From Akkermansiaceae bacterium UBA2367 (GTDB lineage Bacteria > Verrucomicrobiota > Verrucomicrobiia > Verrucomicrobiales > DEV007): a DNA stretch of 64,000 nucleotides. Below are positions 37,217 through 45,591 of this stretch, piece after piece (the first letter of the stretch is position 1; every line of letters starts with the position of its first letter). Both the position numbers and the translations under genes were made by a program. The stretch lies in the NCBI GenBank assembly GCA_002344525.1, contig DDTJ01000061.1, forward strand, positions 16,739-80,738, given 5' to 3'. Below the pieces are notes generated by a model. The model was not told the origin of the DNA, searched no databases, and saw only the letters and a program-made list of their open reading frames with translations.

Positions 37217-37684
37217 ATGAGCTTTTACATCAATCCATCCTCAAGTGAGGTAGAAGCGGCCTTGGAATCTTGGCATTGGCTTCCAATTCATTCGAAGCAA
37301 CCAATCCTTGTCACGGCGTTTGGCGATATATTTCTCGAAGGAGATGGAGGAATTTGGTTTCTCGACACCTTGGAAGGAGAGCTGAATAAAGTGGCTTCCA
37401 ATAAAGACGAGCTGGATGGAGTTCTCGCAACTGAAGACGGTGAGAGCCGTTTCCTGCTTTCTGGCTTTGTCGAACGCGCTCACAGGGAAGAACTGACTCT
37501 TTCCGATGGCCAATGTTTCAGTTTCAAGACAGCTCCTGTTGCTGGGGGCGCGATTGAATTCGAGAACATCGAGCCTCGGAATTTCGTCGTTGCGGTGAAT
37601 TTAGCCGGTCAGTTGCACAGCCAGGCCAAGGGCTGGCCTACAGGATTTCGAGTTTCCGGCTTTGCCGTGGAATATGAGGACTAG
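37217..37684 (+). CDS. DUF1851/Tdi1-like immunity-type protein
   Basis: This 155-residue soluble protein has no signal peptide. FGDIFLEGDGGIWFLDTLEGEL (residues about 36-57) and GQCFSFKTAPVAGGAIEFENI followed by NLAGQLHSQ (about residues 98-140) match the recurring motifs of GAD/T6SS Tdi1-type immunity proteins (PF08906). No toxin gene is adjacent, so it would be an orphan immunity gene. It is AT-richer than its neighbours and starts 25 bp after a family C element. Recent transfer is likely. Confidence 0.65.
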   Translation: MSFYINPSSSEVEAALESWHWLPIHSKQPILVTAFGDIFLEGDGGIWFLDTLEGELNKVASNKDELDGVLATEDGESRFLLSGFVERAHREELTLSDGQCFSFKTAPVAGGAIEFENIEPRNFVVAVNLAGQLHSQAKGWPTGFRVSGFAVEYED

Positions 37685-37714
37685 CGTTCAGTAAATTTTT
37701 CCCACCAACCACCC

Positions 37715-37735
37715 GTGACCCATGACTCCTGACCC
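37715..37735 (+). repeat. Heptamer array at the DUF1501 start codon
   Basis: The units GTGACCC, ATGACTC and CTGACCC supply the ATG of the DUF1501 gene (37722). The same family occurs at 32036, 32500, 61104 and 63978. Confidence 0.8.
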
Positions 37736-39146
37736 ATTCCTCCCCACCCGCCGCGACCTCCTTCGCCAATCCACCCTTGGCCTCGGCTGGCTCGCCTTCT
37801 CCGCCCTCGCCTCGAAACCCTCCTTCGCCTCGGCCAGCGCGAGCGGCCTGACGCCGCGCGAGACCCATTTCCCGGCGCGGGCGAAGCACGTCATCTTCCT
37901 GACGATGCGCGGCGGTCCCTCGCATGTCGATCTCCTCGACTACAAGCCCGAATTGGAGAAACACTCCGGCAAGACCTCCACGACGGGCCGCGACTCGGCG
38001 GGCGCGAAGCTGCTCGGCCCGGTCCATCCCTTCGCCCGCTACGGGCGCTCGGGCCTGCGCATGACGAGCCTGCTCCCGCGCATCGGCGAGCACGCCGACG
38101 ACCTCTGCATCCTCAACTCGATGCACACCGACGTGCCGAACCACTCGCCCGCCTTCGTGCAGATGCACACGGGCAGCTTCCAGTTCGTGCGGCCCTCCCT
38201 CGGCGCGTGGACGGTCTATGGCCTCGGCAGCGAGAACGAGAACCTGCCCGGCTTCGTCACCCTGAACCCGCCCGCCGGGGACGGCGGAGCGCAGAACTAC
38301 GGCAGCGCCTTCCTCCCCAGCATCTGCCAAGGCACGCGCCTCGGCGGCGGGCAGCTACCCGGCCTCTACGCCGCCTTCATGAAACGGCAGGAGGCCCCCG
38401 GCCCGCCCATGAGGAACATCGCCAACCCCGAGCGCACCCCGGCGGAGCAGCGCCGCCAGCTCGACCTGCTGCGCGGGCTCAACGAGCGCCGCCTCGCCCG
38501 CGAGCCGCACCAGCCCGAGGTCGAGGGCATGATCGAGTCCTTCGAGCTCGCCTTCCGCATGCAGAGCGAGGTGCCCGGCGTGCTCGACGTCGCGGAGGAG
38601 TCGCCCGAGACGCTCGATCTCTACGGGATCGGGAAGGGCGAGGATCTCTTCGCCCGGCAATGCCTCCTCGCCCGCCGTCTCGTCGAATCCGGAGTGCGCT
38701 TCGTCGAGATCGCCTCGCCGGGGGACTGGGACCACCACGCCCTCATCACGCGGACCCTGCCGGAACGCTGCGCCTCCGTGGACCAAGCCGTGGGCGGCCT
38801 GCTCACCGATCTGAAGCGGCGCGGCCTGCTTCAGGACACCCTCGTGGTCTGGGGCGGGGAGTTCGGACGCACCCCCTACGCGCCCGGCCTCGACGGCCGC
38901 GACCACAACCACAAGGGCTTCTCCCTCTGGATGGCCGGCGGCGGGGTGAAGGGCGGGATCAACTACGGCGCCACCGACGAGATCGGCTACGAGGCGGTCG
39001 AGAACCCCATGCATATCCGCGACTGGCACGCCACGATCCTGCATCTGCTGGGCTTGGACCACAAGCGGCTCACCTTCAACTACGGCGGGAGGAATTTCCG
39101 GCTTACGGAGACGGGGGGCGAGGTGGCGAGAGGGATACTGGCGTGA
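37722..39146 (+). CDS. DUF1501 protein with Tat-type leader
   Basis: This 474-residue protein begins with a twin-arginine leader, TRRDLLRQSTLGLGWLAF. The alkaline-phosphatase-like DUF1501 domain follows: HVIFLTMRGGPSHVDLLDYKPEL, VPNHSPAFVQMHTGSF, FARQCLLARRLVESGVRFVEI, GEFGRTPYAPG and DHNHKGFSLWMAGGGVKGG. Such proteins are almost always encoded next to PSD1/cytochrome genes, and the two products probably form an exported complex of unknown activity. Here 1.2 kb with two unrelated small genes separates the pair. The start codon is provided by a heptamer repeat. Confidence 0.92.
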   Translation: MTPDPFLPTRRDLLRQSTLGLGWLAFSALASKPSFASASASGLTPRETHFPARAKHVIFLTMRGGPSHVDLLDYKPELEKHSGKTSTTGRDSAGAKLLGPVHPFARYGRSGLRMTSLLPRIGEHADDLCILNSMHTDVPNHSPAFVQMHTGSFQFVRPSLGAWTVYGLGSENENLPGFVTLNPPAGDGGAQNYGSAFLPSICQGTRLGGGQLPGLYAAFMKRQEAPGPPMRNIANPERTPAEQRRQLDLLRGLNERRLAREPHQPEVEGMIESFELAFRMQSEVPGVLDVAEESPETLDLYGIGKGEDLFARQCLLARRLVESGVRFVEIASPGDWDHHALITRTLPERCASVDQAVGGLLTDLKRRGLLQDTLVVWGGEFGRTPYAPGLDGRDHNHKGFSLWMAGGGVKGGINYGATDEIGYEAVENPMHIRDWHATILHLLGLDHKRLTFNYGGRNFRLTETGGEVARGILA

Positions 39147-39156
39147 GCCCTGACGG

Positions 39157-39447
39157 GACCGCTGATTGACGCTGATCTTCGCTGATTTTTCTAACACGGA
39201 TGGACACAGGGACGAAGCCCGTTGCGGTGCCTTGTAGCGAAATTCGTGAGAATTTCGGCGAGCGTCTCTTGAGCATCGGCGGGGAGAAGTTCTCACGAAC
39301 TTCTCTACCAGCAGCTGCGACCGTTTTGCTCACGCTTTCATGAGTATGTCCTGCGGACGACACAGATAACCGAAGCCGATGATTCGCTCGCAGCATCCGT
39401 GTCCATCTGTGTAAAAAATCAGCGAAGATCCGCGCCAATCAGCGGTC
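39157..39447. repeat. Nested inverted-repeat element with decamer arms
   Basis: The 321 bp between two genes are almost entirely this element. The arms are tandem 10-bp units (CGCTGATTGA, CGCTGATCTT, CGCTGATTTT) facing their complements at 39420-39447. Inside lies a second inverted repeat, 39234-39308, with arms GTAGCGAAATTCGTGAGAAT and its near-complement. Confidence 0.8.
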
Positions 39448-39467
39448 GCCAAATTCCATCTATCCAG

Positions 39468-40856
39468 ATGCAACCCTCTTTCCTCCTCCACCTGACCCTC
39501 TGCGGTCTCGCCACTACGCTGTCGGCCCTCGAACCCTGCCGCATCCGCGTGGTCGATGCGGAGAACGGCTGGCCCGTCCCGCTGGTGGAACTGACGACGA
39601 CGCACAACGTCTCTTTCTTCACCGACAACGCCGGGGTCGTCGCCTTCGACCTGCCCGAGCTGATGGGCGTCGAGACTTGGTTCCACGTCGCCGCCGACGG
39701 TTACGAAATGAAGGCCGATGGTTTCGGCCACCGAGGCTTCCGCTTCACCCCCGAACCCGGCGGAGAGCACGAGGTGAAGGTCACCCGCACCATCATCGCG
39801 AAGCGGCTCGGGCGTCTCACCGGCGGCGGGATCTTCGGCGAAAGCCAGAAGCTCGGCGACCACGCCGACTGGCAGGAGAGCGGCATCCTCGGCTCCGACA
39901 GCGTGCAGAACGCCGTGCATCGCGGGAAAATGTTCTGGGCTTGGGGCGACACGAACGTGCCGAGCTACCCGCTCGGCCTCTTCCACATGACGAGCGCGAC
40001 GACGGCAGTGCGGCCGCTCGACTCTTTCGAACCGCCGCTGAAGCTGGCTCTCGACTACTTCCGCGACGAGGAGGGCCGCATCCGCAACGTCGCCAATGTG
40101 GCCCCTGACGATCCCGGTCCGACTTGGGTGAGCGGCTACGTCAGCCTGCCCGATGCGGAGGGCCGCGAGCGCCTCGTCGGCTGCTACACGAAGATCGAGC
40201 CGCCCATGACCTCCTACCGCGTCGGCCTCTGCGTGTGGAATGACGAGACCGCGAATTTCGAATCGGTCGAGGTGCTTTGGGACAAGAAGGACGGAGGCTC
40301 CGAACCGAAGCTGCAGCCAGTGGGCCATCCCTCCTTCTGGACGGACGAAAGCGGAAAGCGCTGGCTCCTCTTCGGCGACCCGCTCCCGACCATCCGCATG
40401 CCCGCGACCTTCGAAGGCTGGCGCGACCGCAAGCAGTGGGAGACGCTGAAGCCGCAGAAGACTTTCGAGAGCGCCGAAGGTCGCAAGGTGACTCCGCATC
40501 GCGGCTCCATCGCGTGGAACGCCTACCGGAACCGCTGGGTCACGGTCTTCGGCGAGATCAAGGGCGATCCGTCGATGCTGGGCGAACTCTGGTATGCCGA
40601 GGCCGGTTCGCCGCTGGGTCCTTGGGGCAAGGCGGTGAAGGTGCTGAGCCATCGCAAGCTCAGCTTCTACAACCCGAGGCTGCATCCCGAGTTCACCCCG
40701 GAGGATTCGCCCGTGCTGCTGTTCGAGGGCACCTACACGCACAGCTTCTCCGGCGAAGCGAGGCAGACGCCGAGGCATGACTACAACCAGATCCTCTACC
40801 GCCTCGATCTCGACGATCCGGCCTTGGTGGGAGTGCCCGCGCTCCTTGCTCCTTGA
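39468..40856 (+). CDS. Secreted protein with N-terminal Ig-like domain and propeller-like body
   Basis: This 462-residue protein has a signal peptide (SFLLHLTLCGLATTLSALE). Residues about 20-95 look like a carboxypeptidase-regulatory beta-sandwich (CRIRVVDAENGWPVPLVELTT). The remainder has repeated strand blocks such as MFWAWGDTNVPSYPLGLF, PSFWTDESGKRWLLFGD and LWYAEAGSPLGPWGKAV, resembling the five-bladed propellers of GH43-like or DUF4185 proteins. Glycosidase activity is possible but no catalytic acid can be named. It lies downstream of a large repeat element and ends near a hairpin at 40864. Confidence 0.65.
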   Translation: MQPSFLLHLTLCGLATTLSALEPCRIRVVDAENGWPVPLVELTTTHNVSFFTDNAGVVAFDLPELMGVETWFHVAADGYEMKADGFGHRGFRFTPEPGGEHEVKVTRTIIAKRLGRLTGGGIFGESQKLGDHADWQESGILGSDSVQNAVHRGKMFWAWGDTNVPSYPLGLFHMTSATTAVRPLDSFEPPLKLALDYFRDEEGRIRNVANVAPDDPGPTWVSGYVSLPDAEGRERLVGCYTKIEPPMTSYRVGLCVWNDETANFESVEVLWDKKDGGSEPKLQPVGHPSFWTDESGKRWLLFGDPLPTIRMPATFEGWRDRKQWETLKPQKTFESAEGRKVTPHRGSIAWNAYRNRWVTVFGEIKGDPSMLGELWYAEAGSPLGPWGKAVKVLSHRKLSFYNPRLHPEFTPEDSPVLLFEGTYTHSFSGEARQTPRHDYNQILYRLDLDDPALVGVPALLAP

Positions 40857-40863
40857 AAAGAAA

Positions 40864-40893
40864 GCGCCGGAACGGTCGGGACCGTTCCGGCGC
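40864..40893 (-). terminator. Intrinsic terminator of the RRM gene
   Basis: A perfect 13-bp stem (GCGCCGGAACGGT) closes a four-base loop. On the minus strand it is followed by TTTCTTTTC. It lies 27 bp beyond the RRM stop codon. Weak termination of the plus-strand gene is also possible. Confidence 0.75.
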
Positions 40894-40919
40894 ACACCAA
40901 CAAAAAAGCGGGGGAGGGG

Positions 40920-41588
40920 TCAGGCGTGGCTCTCGGAGGAGCTTCCGGCGAGGGCGGCTTCGTCGCCGTCTTCGCCGAGGCCTTCGTTGCGTGCTCCGCT
41001 GACGATGAGGCGGCGGCCCATGAACTCCTGGTCGTCGAGGATGCCCACGGCGCGTTTCGCCTCCTCGATGGAGCCCATTTCGACGAAGGCGAAGCCTTTC
41101 GACTGCTGGGTGCGGGGATTGGTCACGACCTCGGCGGAGAGGACATTGCCGACGCCTCTGAAGAGATCCTCCAACTCGGCTTCGCCGGTGGCGTAGTCGA
41201 GGTTGCCGACGTAGAGGCGGCCGGAGGTGACCTCGGCGCGGTTGCGCTTGGGCTTCTTCGATTCGCTCGTTTGGGCGGCGGGCTGGCGGGTGGGAGCGGG
41301 CTTGGCGGATTTCTCCGTCTTCACCTTCGCCTTGGCGGAGACTTTGGACTTGGGTTTGCCGAGGAGGCCGAAGGTCAGGATCGAGAGGATCTTCTGCGCC
41401 GTGGTTTGCTCAGGCTGCCGCCGGGAGCGGCCCCCGTTGCCACCGTTGCGATTGCGGCTGCGGCGCGGTCCTCCGGAGGCGTTTCCGCCGCCCTGTTGGG
41501 ATTGCTTTCCTTGGCGATTGCGGCCGCGGCCGCCCTGACGATTGCCGCGATGGCGGCGATAGGCTTGGTTTTGGGATTGGTTTTCCAT
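40920..41588 (-). CDS. RRM RNA-binding protein with Arg/Gly/Gln-rich N-terminus
   Basis: This 222-residue protein has a first part (residues 1-60) that is low-complexity and rich in Arg, Asn, Gln and Gly, with many RG/RN pairs, probably disordered. A basic Lys/Pro/Ala linker follows. One RRM domain covers about residues 123-200, with RNP2 LYVGNL (125-130) and RNP1 KGFAFVEM (164-171). Stand-alone RRM proteins in bacteria are often cold-induced RNA chaperones. The long, hairpin-rich region upstream could regulate it. The start ATG lies in the palindrome CCATCGATGG. Confidence 0.9.
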   Translation of the reverse strand: MENQSQNQAYRRHRGNRQGGRGRNRQGKQSQQGGGNASGGPRRSRNRNGGNGGRSRRQPEQTTAQKILSILTFGLLGKPKSKVSAKAKVKTEKSAKPAPTRQPAAQTSESKKPKRNRAEVTSGRLYVGNLDYATGEAELEDLFRGVGNVLSAEVVTNPRTQQSKGFAFVEMGSIEEAKRAVGILDDQEFMGRRLIVSGARNEGLGEDGDEAALAGSSSESHA

Positions 41589-42250
41589 CGATGGTGGAAG
41601 ATTTTGGGTGGAGACCCGCCACGAGGCGGGTCCAAGGGATGGGGGCGGAACCTCCGGCGACTTCATCCTCCGCGAAGAGGGTGGGGGTCGGTGCCTCGAG
41701 GAGGCGGATTCGGGGGGCGGTTGAGCGCTCCCCGGTAGGGTTCGGACTCGGGACGTCCGCACGGGGCGGGGCGTCCGCTGCCGGAACGGGTCCGGCGTTC
41801 GAGAGAGGGTTCCGCAGAATGTGGATGAGGCTGTCGAACACCGCCAAGAAGGTGTCGCGCCACGAAGGGCGCGTGGCTTCGGCATCCGCAAAAGCGCATT
41901 GGGCTGACTGGACGGGTGACATTCCGGGGGGTGGAGGACGGCCTCAAGGAGAAGTTACGAAACGCAGGGCCGGAGGGCAAGTCAAGATTTGCGTCAGCGA
42001 GGGAAGGGAATGTGAATTTTATGGAAATTATAAAAAATCCCTTCGCGGGGCTGGGGGACGGGCGGTGCTGGAGGGGGGGCGCTCGCCGCCGTTGCCCTGC
42101 ATTCGCGGCCATTCGCGCCGATTCGTGGTCATTCGCGTCCCCATCTTTTTTAACGCGAATGGCCGCAAATGATCGCGAATTGGCGCGAATTTTTTTGGAA
42201 TGCTGGAAATTTCGTCAAAATCGTGAAAAAATCTCTCTGTTTGCTTTGAA
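41589..42250 (-). other. 662-bp region upstream of the RRM gene without a convincing gene
   Basis: It contains a perfect 8-bp hairpin (GACCCGCC/GGCGGGTC, 41613-41632) 25 nt before the RRM start codon, an AT-rich TATAAT box on the minus strand (42027-42032), and a decamer hairpin at 42101-42190. An open minus-strand frame from 41922 runs into the RRM gene out of frame but has no recognisable domain. A long regulatory leader is possible. Confidence 0.45.
42101..42190. repeat. Hairpin of opposed decamer arrays
   Basis: Four 10-bp units (ATTCGCGGCC, ATTCGCGCCG, ATTCGTGGTC, ATTCGCGTCC) at 42101-42140 face four imperfect complementary units at 42152-42190. Confidence 0.85.
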
Positions 42251-43897
42251 TCAAAGAGATATGCCTCGTTTCCATGGCTGAAAATCGGCTTGCCCGAGGC
42301 GTTGCGCCTTGGTCTGGAGACGGCCTGAGGCGACTTCGACGACGAAATCGAGGAGATCTTCGCCGACTTGCTCGATCCCGGCCTCGCCTCGGATGATGGA
42401 GCCGGTATCGAAGTCGATGAGGTCGGGGAGGCGCTCGGCGAGTTCGGTGCTGGTGCTGATCTTCACGACGGGGCAGACGGGGTTGCCCATGGGGGTGCCG
42501 AGCCCGGTGGTGAAGAGGATCAGGTTGGCGTGCGCCCCGGCCAGCGCGGTGGTGCATTCGGCGTCGCCGCCGGGGGTGCAGAGGAGGTGGAGTCCGGGCT
42601 GCGTCGCGATCTCGGGGTAGTCGAGGGCGGCGACGACGGGCGAGGAACCGCCTTTTTTCGCCGCTCCGGCGGATTTGATGGCGTCGGTGATGAGACCGTC
42701 GCGGATGTTGCCGGGGCTGGGGTTCTGCGAAAAATCGCTCCCGGCGGCCTTGGCGCGGGCGGCGTAGGCGGAGGTGAGGGCGGCGAAGCGGGCGGCGACC
42801 TCGTCCGAGACGCAGCGGTTGACGAGTTCCTGCTCGACGCCGCAGAGTTCGGGGAATTCGGAGAGGATGATCCGCCCCCCGAGGGCGACGAGGCGGTCGG
42901 AGAGCGCCCCGACGGCGGGATTGGCCGAGATGCCGGAGAAGCCGTCGCTGCCGCCGCATTCGACGCCGACGCAGAGCTTGTCGAGCGGGGCGGGTTGCCG
43001 GACCGCCTCGTTCGCCTCGATCAGGCCGAGGAAGGTCTCTTTGATGGCCGTCTCCAAGAGGGTTCGCTCGTCGGGGAAAGACTGTTGACGGTAGGTGAGG
43101 AGGGGCTTGTCGAAGGCGGGGCTGCGTTCACGGATGGCGGCTTCGAGGAGTTCGAGCTGGGCGTTCTCGCAACCGAGGCTGAGGACGGTGGCCCCGGCCA
43201 CGTTGGGATGGGTGATGTAGCCGGCGAGCAGCCCGCAGAGGGTGGCGGCGTCGTCGCGGGTGCCGCCGCAGCCCATGGAGTGGACGAGGAACTGGACGCC
43301 GTCGAGATTGGGGAAGGCTTGGGGGATCGGGTCCGGCGAATCCTCGGCGGAGAGGGCGAGGAGGGACTCGCGGTCGCCGCCGGATTTCCAAGTCTCGACG
43401 AGGCGGGCGGCGAGTCGCTGGTAGTGGCTCGTCCGCTCGTAACCGAGGGCGCGCTCGAAGGCGGCGCGGATCGCGTTCACGTTCCGCGTTTCGCAGAAGA
43501 CCATGGGGACGACGAGCCAGTGGTTGGCCGTGCCGACCGAGCCGTCGGCGCGGTGGTAGCCGTCGAAGGTGCGCCCGCGCCAGCGGTCCACGGGGGGCGG
43601 GGTCCAGCGGTGGTCCCGCGAGCGGGTTCCCGAGAAGCCGTCCGCCTCGTGTTTCAGGTTCGCCGTGGTGACGAGACCGCCTGCGGCGATGGGGGCGACC
43701 GCGACGCCGACGGTGACGCCGTACATCCGGGCCTTTTCGCCGGGGGGCATGGCCGCGAGGGTGAATTTCTGCTTCGGCGGGATCGCCTCGGCGAGGATGA
43801 CGGAGCGGCCGCCCAGGGCGACGGTCTCCCCGGGGGCGAGGGCGCGGAGGGCGACGCCGAGGTTGTCGCTAGGGTCGATGAGCAGGGCGGCTTTCAT
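42251..43897 (-). CDS. uxaA: UxaA-family hydrolyase (altronate/galactarate dehydratase-like)
   Basis: This 548-residue cytoplasmic enzyme probably dehydrates a sugar acid. The N-terminal SAF domain (residues 1-80) is followed by the UxaA barrel with GYHRADGSVGTANHWLVVPMVFC, HSMGCGGTRDD, LSLGCENAQ and CVGVECGGSDGFSGISANPA. Conserved cysteines suggest an iron-dependent site, as in altronate dehydratase. SAF and catalytic parts are fused, as in UxaA/GarD. It is transcribed divergently from an SDR gene with only 49 bp between the starts; uronate or aldonate catabolism would use both. The symbol is given by family similarity; altronate specificity is unproven. Confidence 0.85.
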   Translation of the reverse strand: MKAALLIDPSDNLGVALRALAPGETVALGGRSVILAEAIPPKQKFTLAAMPPGEKARMYGVTVGVAVAPIAAGGLVTTANLKHEADGFSGTRSRDHRWTPPPVDRWRGRTFDGYHRADGSVGTANHWLVVPMVFCETRNVNAIRAAFERALGYERTSHYQRLAARLVETWKSGGDRESLLALSAEDSPDPIPQAFPNLDGVQFLVHSMGCGGTRDDAATLCGLLAGYITHPNVAGATVLSLGCENAQLELLEAAIRERSPAFDKPLLTYRQQSFPDERTLLETAIKETFLGLIEANEAVRQPAPLDKLCVGVECGGSDGFSGISANPAVGALSDRLVALGGRIILSEFPELCGVEQELVNRCVSDEVAARFAALTSAYAARAKAAGSDFSQNPSPGNIRDGLITDAIKSAGAAKKGGSSPVVAALDYPEIATQPGLHLLCTPGGDAECTTALAGAHANLILFTTGLGTPMGNPVCPVVKISTSTELAERLPDLIDFDTGSIIRGEAGIEQVGEDLLDFVVEVASGRLQTKAQRLGQADFQPWKRGISL

Positions 43898-43946
43898 AGG
43901 GGAAGGGGAGCACTTGCGGAAACGGAGTCAACGTGCATCGTGCCGC

Positions 43947-44720
43947 ATGGCTTGCGATTTGTTCGATCTCAAGGGGCGGTCGGCCCTCGTCACCGGCGGT
44001 AGCAAAGGACTCGGAAAGGCGATCGCCAGGGGCTTCGTCGAGGCCGGGGCGAGGGTCATGATTTGCAGCCGTCACGAGGAGGAGCTGAAGTCGGCCCAAG
44101 CCGAGATCGCCGAGGGCATCGAGGGCGCCGAGGTGCGGATCGTCGTCGCCGACATGTCGAAGCGCGAGGACACCGACTCGCTCGCCGCGGAGGCTCTCGC
44201 GGCCTTCGGCACGGTGGACATCCTCGTGAACAACGCCGGGGTCAATACGCCGCAGCCCATCGACGTGATCGACGACGAGGTGTGGGACCGCGTCATCGAG
44301 ATCAACGTCACCGCCGTGATGCGCCTGACCCGCGCCCTCGTTCCGGCGATGAAGGCGCAGCGATGGGGGCGCGTCATCCACATCTCCTCCGTCCTCGGGG
44401 TCGGCTCGAAGCCGGGCCGCAACGCCTATTCCGCCTCGAAGGCCGCGCTCATTGGCTTGGCCAAGGCGAGCGCCCTCGACCTAGGTCCCCATGGTATCAC
44501 CGTGAACTGCATCGGCCCCGGCCCCTTTCTCACCGACATGCCTATGAGCCTGCTCAGCGAGCCGGAGAAGGAGGGATTCGCCGAGCGCACCGCCCTGAAG
44601 CGCTGGGGGCAGCCGCGCGAACTTGCCGGGCCCGCCCTGCTTCTCGCGAGCGAGGCGGGCAGCTACCTCACCGGCGAAATGCTCCTCGTCGATGGCGGAG
44701 CCTTCGCCCGCGCCCTGTGA
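43947..44720 (+). CDS. SDR oxidoreductase, gluconate 5-dehydrogenase-like
   Basis: This 257-residue dehydrogenase begins FDLKGRSALVTGGSKGLGKAIA (nucleotide-binding TGxxxGxG). It has ILVNNAGVN and the catalytic YSASKAAL, and ends with GEMLLVDGGAF. The opening FDLKGRxALVTGGSxGLG is typical of IdnO/KduD-like sugar-acid dehydrogenases. It probably works with the divergent UxaA-type dehydratase. The ATG at 43947 gives standard length. Confidence 0.9.
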   Translation: MACDLFDLKGRSALVTGGSKGLGKAIARGFVEAGARVMICSRHEEELKSAQAEIAEGIEGAEVRIVVADMSKREDTDSLAAEALAAFGTVDILVNNAGVNTPQPIDVIDDEVWDRVIEINVTAVMRLTRALVPAMKAQRWGRVIHISSVLGVGSKPGRNAYSASKAALIGLAKASALDLGPHGITVNCIGPGPFLTDMPMSLLSEPEKEGFAERTALKRWGQPRELAGPALLLASEAGSYLTGEMLLVDGGAFARAL

Positions 44721-44730
44721 AGAATTCCGT

Positions 44731-44758
44731 TTTCAAAAAATCTTAAAGAATCTATAAT
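44731..44758 (+). promoter_or_regulatory. Promoter of the 44794 operon
   Basis: A perfect TATAAT (44753-44758) lies in an AT-rich stretch. TTTCAA (44731-44736, spacing 16) is a weak -35. The predicted start near 44765 leaves a leader of about 29 nt without a Shine-Dalgarno. Confidence 0.55.
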
Positions 44759-44793
44759 ATTTAAGTTTTTAAAACCAATTCTCCCCCGTCGCC

Positions 44794-45591
44794 ATGAAAC
44801 GAACCTTGTTTTCCGCTGTCGTCATCGCCGCCGCCTCCGTCACGGCTTCGGCTCAGGAAGCCCCCGGGCGCATCAACCTGAACGACCCGAACCTCGTCGT
44901 CGTGAACTCCTCGGTGATCCCGATCCCTCTTGAGATCTTCGCCTCGCTCGACAAGCTCGGCAATCAGGACTGGTCGAAGCAGGTCGAGAATCGTGAGATC
45001 AAGCTCGACACGAACCGCTCGCGCACCGCGATGCTTTTCGGCCTCGTCGTCTCCGACGGTTTCATCGCGGTGCAGGCGCAGGACAAGGAGGCGGTGCGCC
45101 GCATCGGGCGCGAGGTGCTGCGCCTCGCCTCGTCCCTCGCGGTCGCTTCGGAAGTCGAGCAGCACGCCAACGCCATCGTCAACGCCGCCGGCCAGAGCGA
45201 TTGGGGCGTGTGCCGCAGGGAGCTCGACCGCACCCGCCAGACCGTGCTCAACAAGATGGCGAAGCAGCGCGACGACGAGCTCGTCGGGCTGGTCAGCCTC
45301 GGCGGCTGGCTCGGCGGCACCCAGGCCCTCGCCGCCGTGCTCAAGGGGAACTACTCCATCGAGGGCTCCGACCTCCTGAACCAGCCGGATCTCGTGAAGC
45401 AGCTCAAAAAGGACTTCAACACCCTCCCGGCTCGGGCGAAGCGGGGCAAGGTCTTCGGGCAGATCGGGCAGACTTTGGAGCATCTCGAATCGCTCATGCG
45501 GGCCGACGCGAGCGGGGCGATCAGCAAGGGCAAGGTCATCGAAATCTCCCTCGCGACGAACAACCTCGTCGCCGCGATCTATGAGAGTTGA
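44794..45591 (+). CDS. Exported helical protein of unknown function
   Basis: This 265-residue protein has a signal peptide (LFSAVVIAAASVTASAQ). The mature part is almost entirely helical, with repeated hydrophobic heptads and the motifs AMLFGLVVSDGFIAVQAQD and ELDRTRQTVLNKMAKQRDDELVGLVSLGGWLGG. I recognise no family with certainty. It overlaps the next gene by 11 bases, so the two are translationally coupled and probably function together in the envelope. Confidence 0.75.
   Translation: MKRTLFSAVVIAAASVTASAQEAPGRINLNDPNLVVVNSSVIPIPLEIFASLDKLGNQDWSKQVENREIKLDTNRSRTAMLFGLVVSDGFIAVQAQDKEAVRRIGREVLRLASSLAVASEVEQHANAIVNAAGQSDWGVCRRELDRTRQTVLNKMAKQRDDELVGLVSLGGWLGGTQALAAVLKGNYSIEGSDLLNQPDLVKQLKKDFNTLPARAKRGKVFGQIGQTLEHLESLMRADASGAISKGKVIEISLATNNLVAAIYES

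Noticed and set aside
39157..39447. Insertion sequence
   Set aside because: It has inverted repeats at the ends but is only 291 bp and has no transposase frame. Recorded as a repeat.
41410..41922. A 170-codon minus-strand frame overlapping the RRM gene start
   Set aside because: The second half is the Arg/Pro-rich out-of-frame reading of the RRM low-complexity region and the first half has no recognisable feature. It is mentioned only as part of the leader region.
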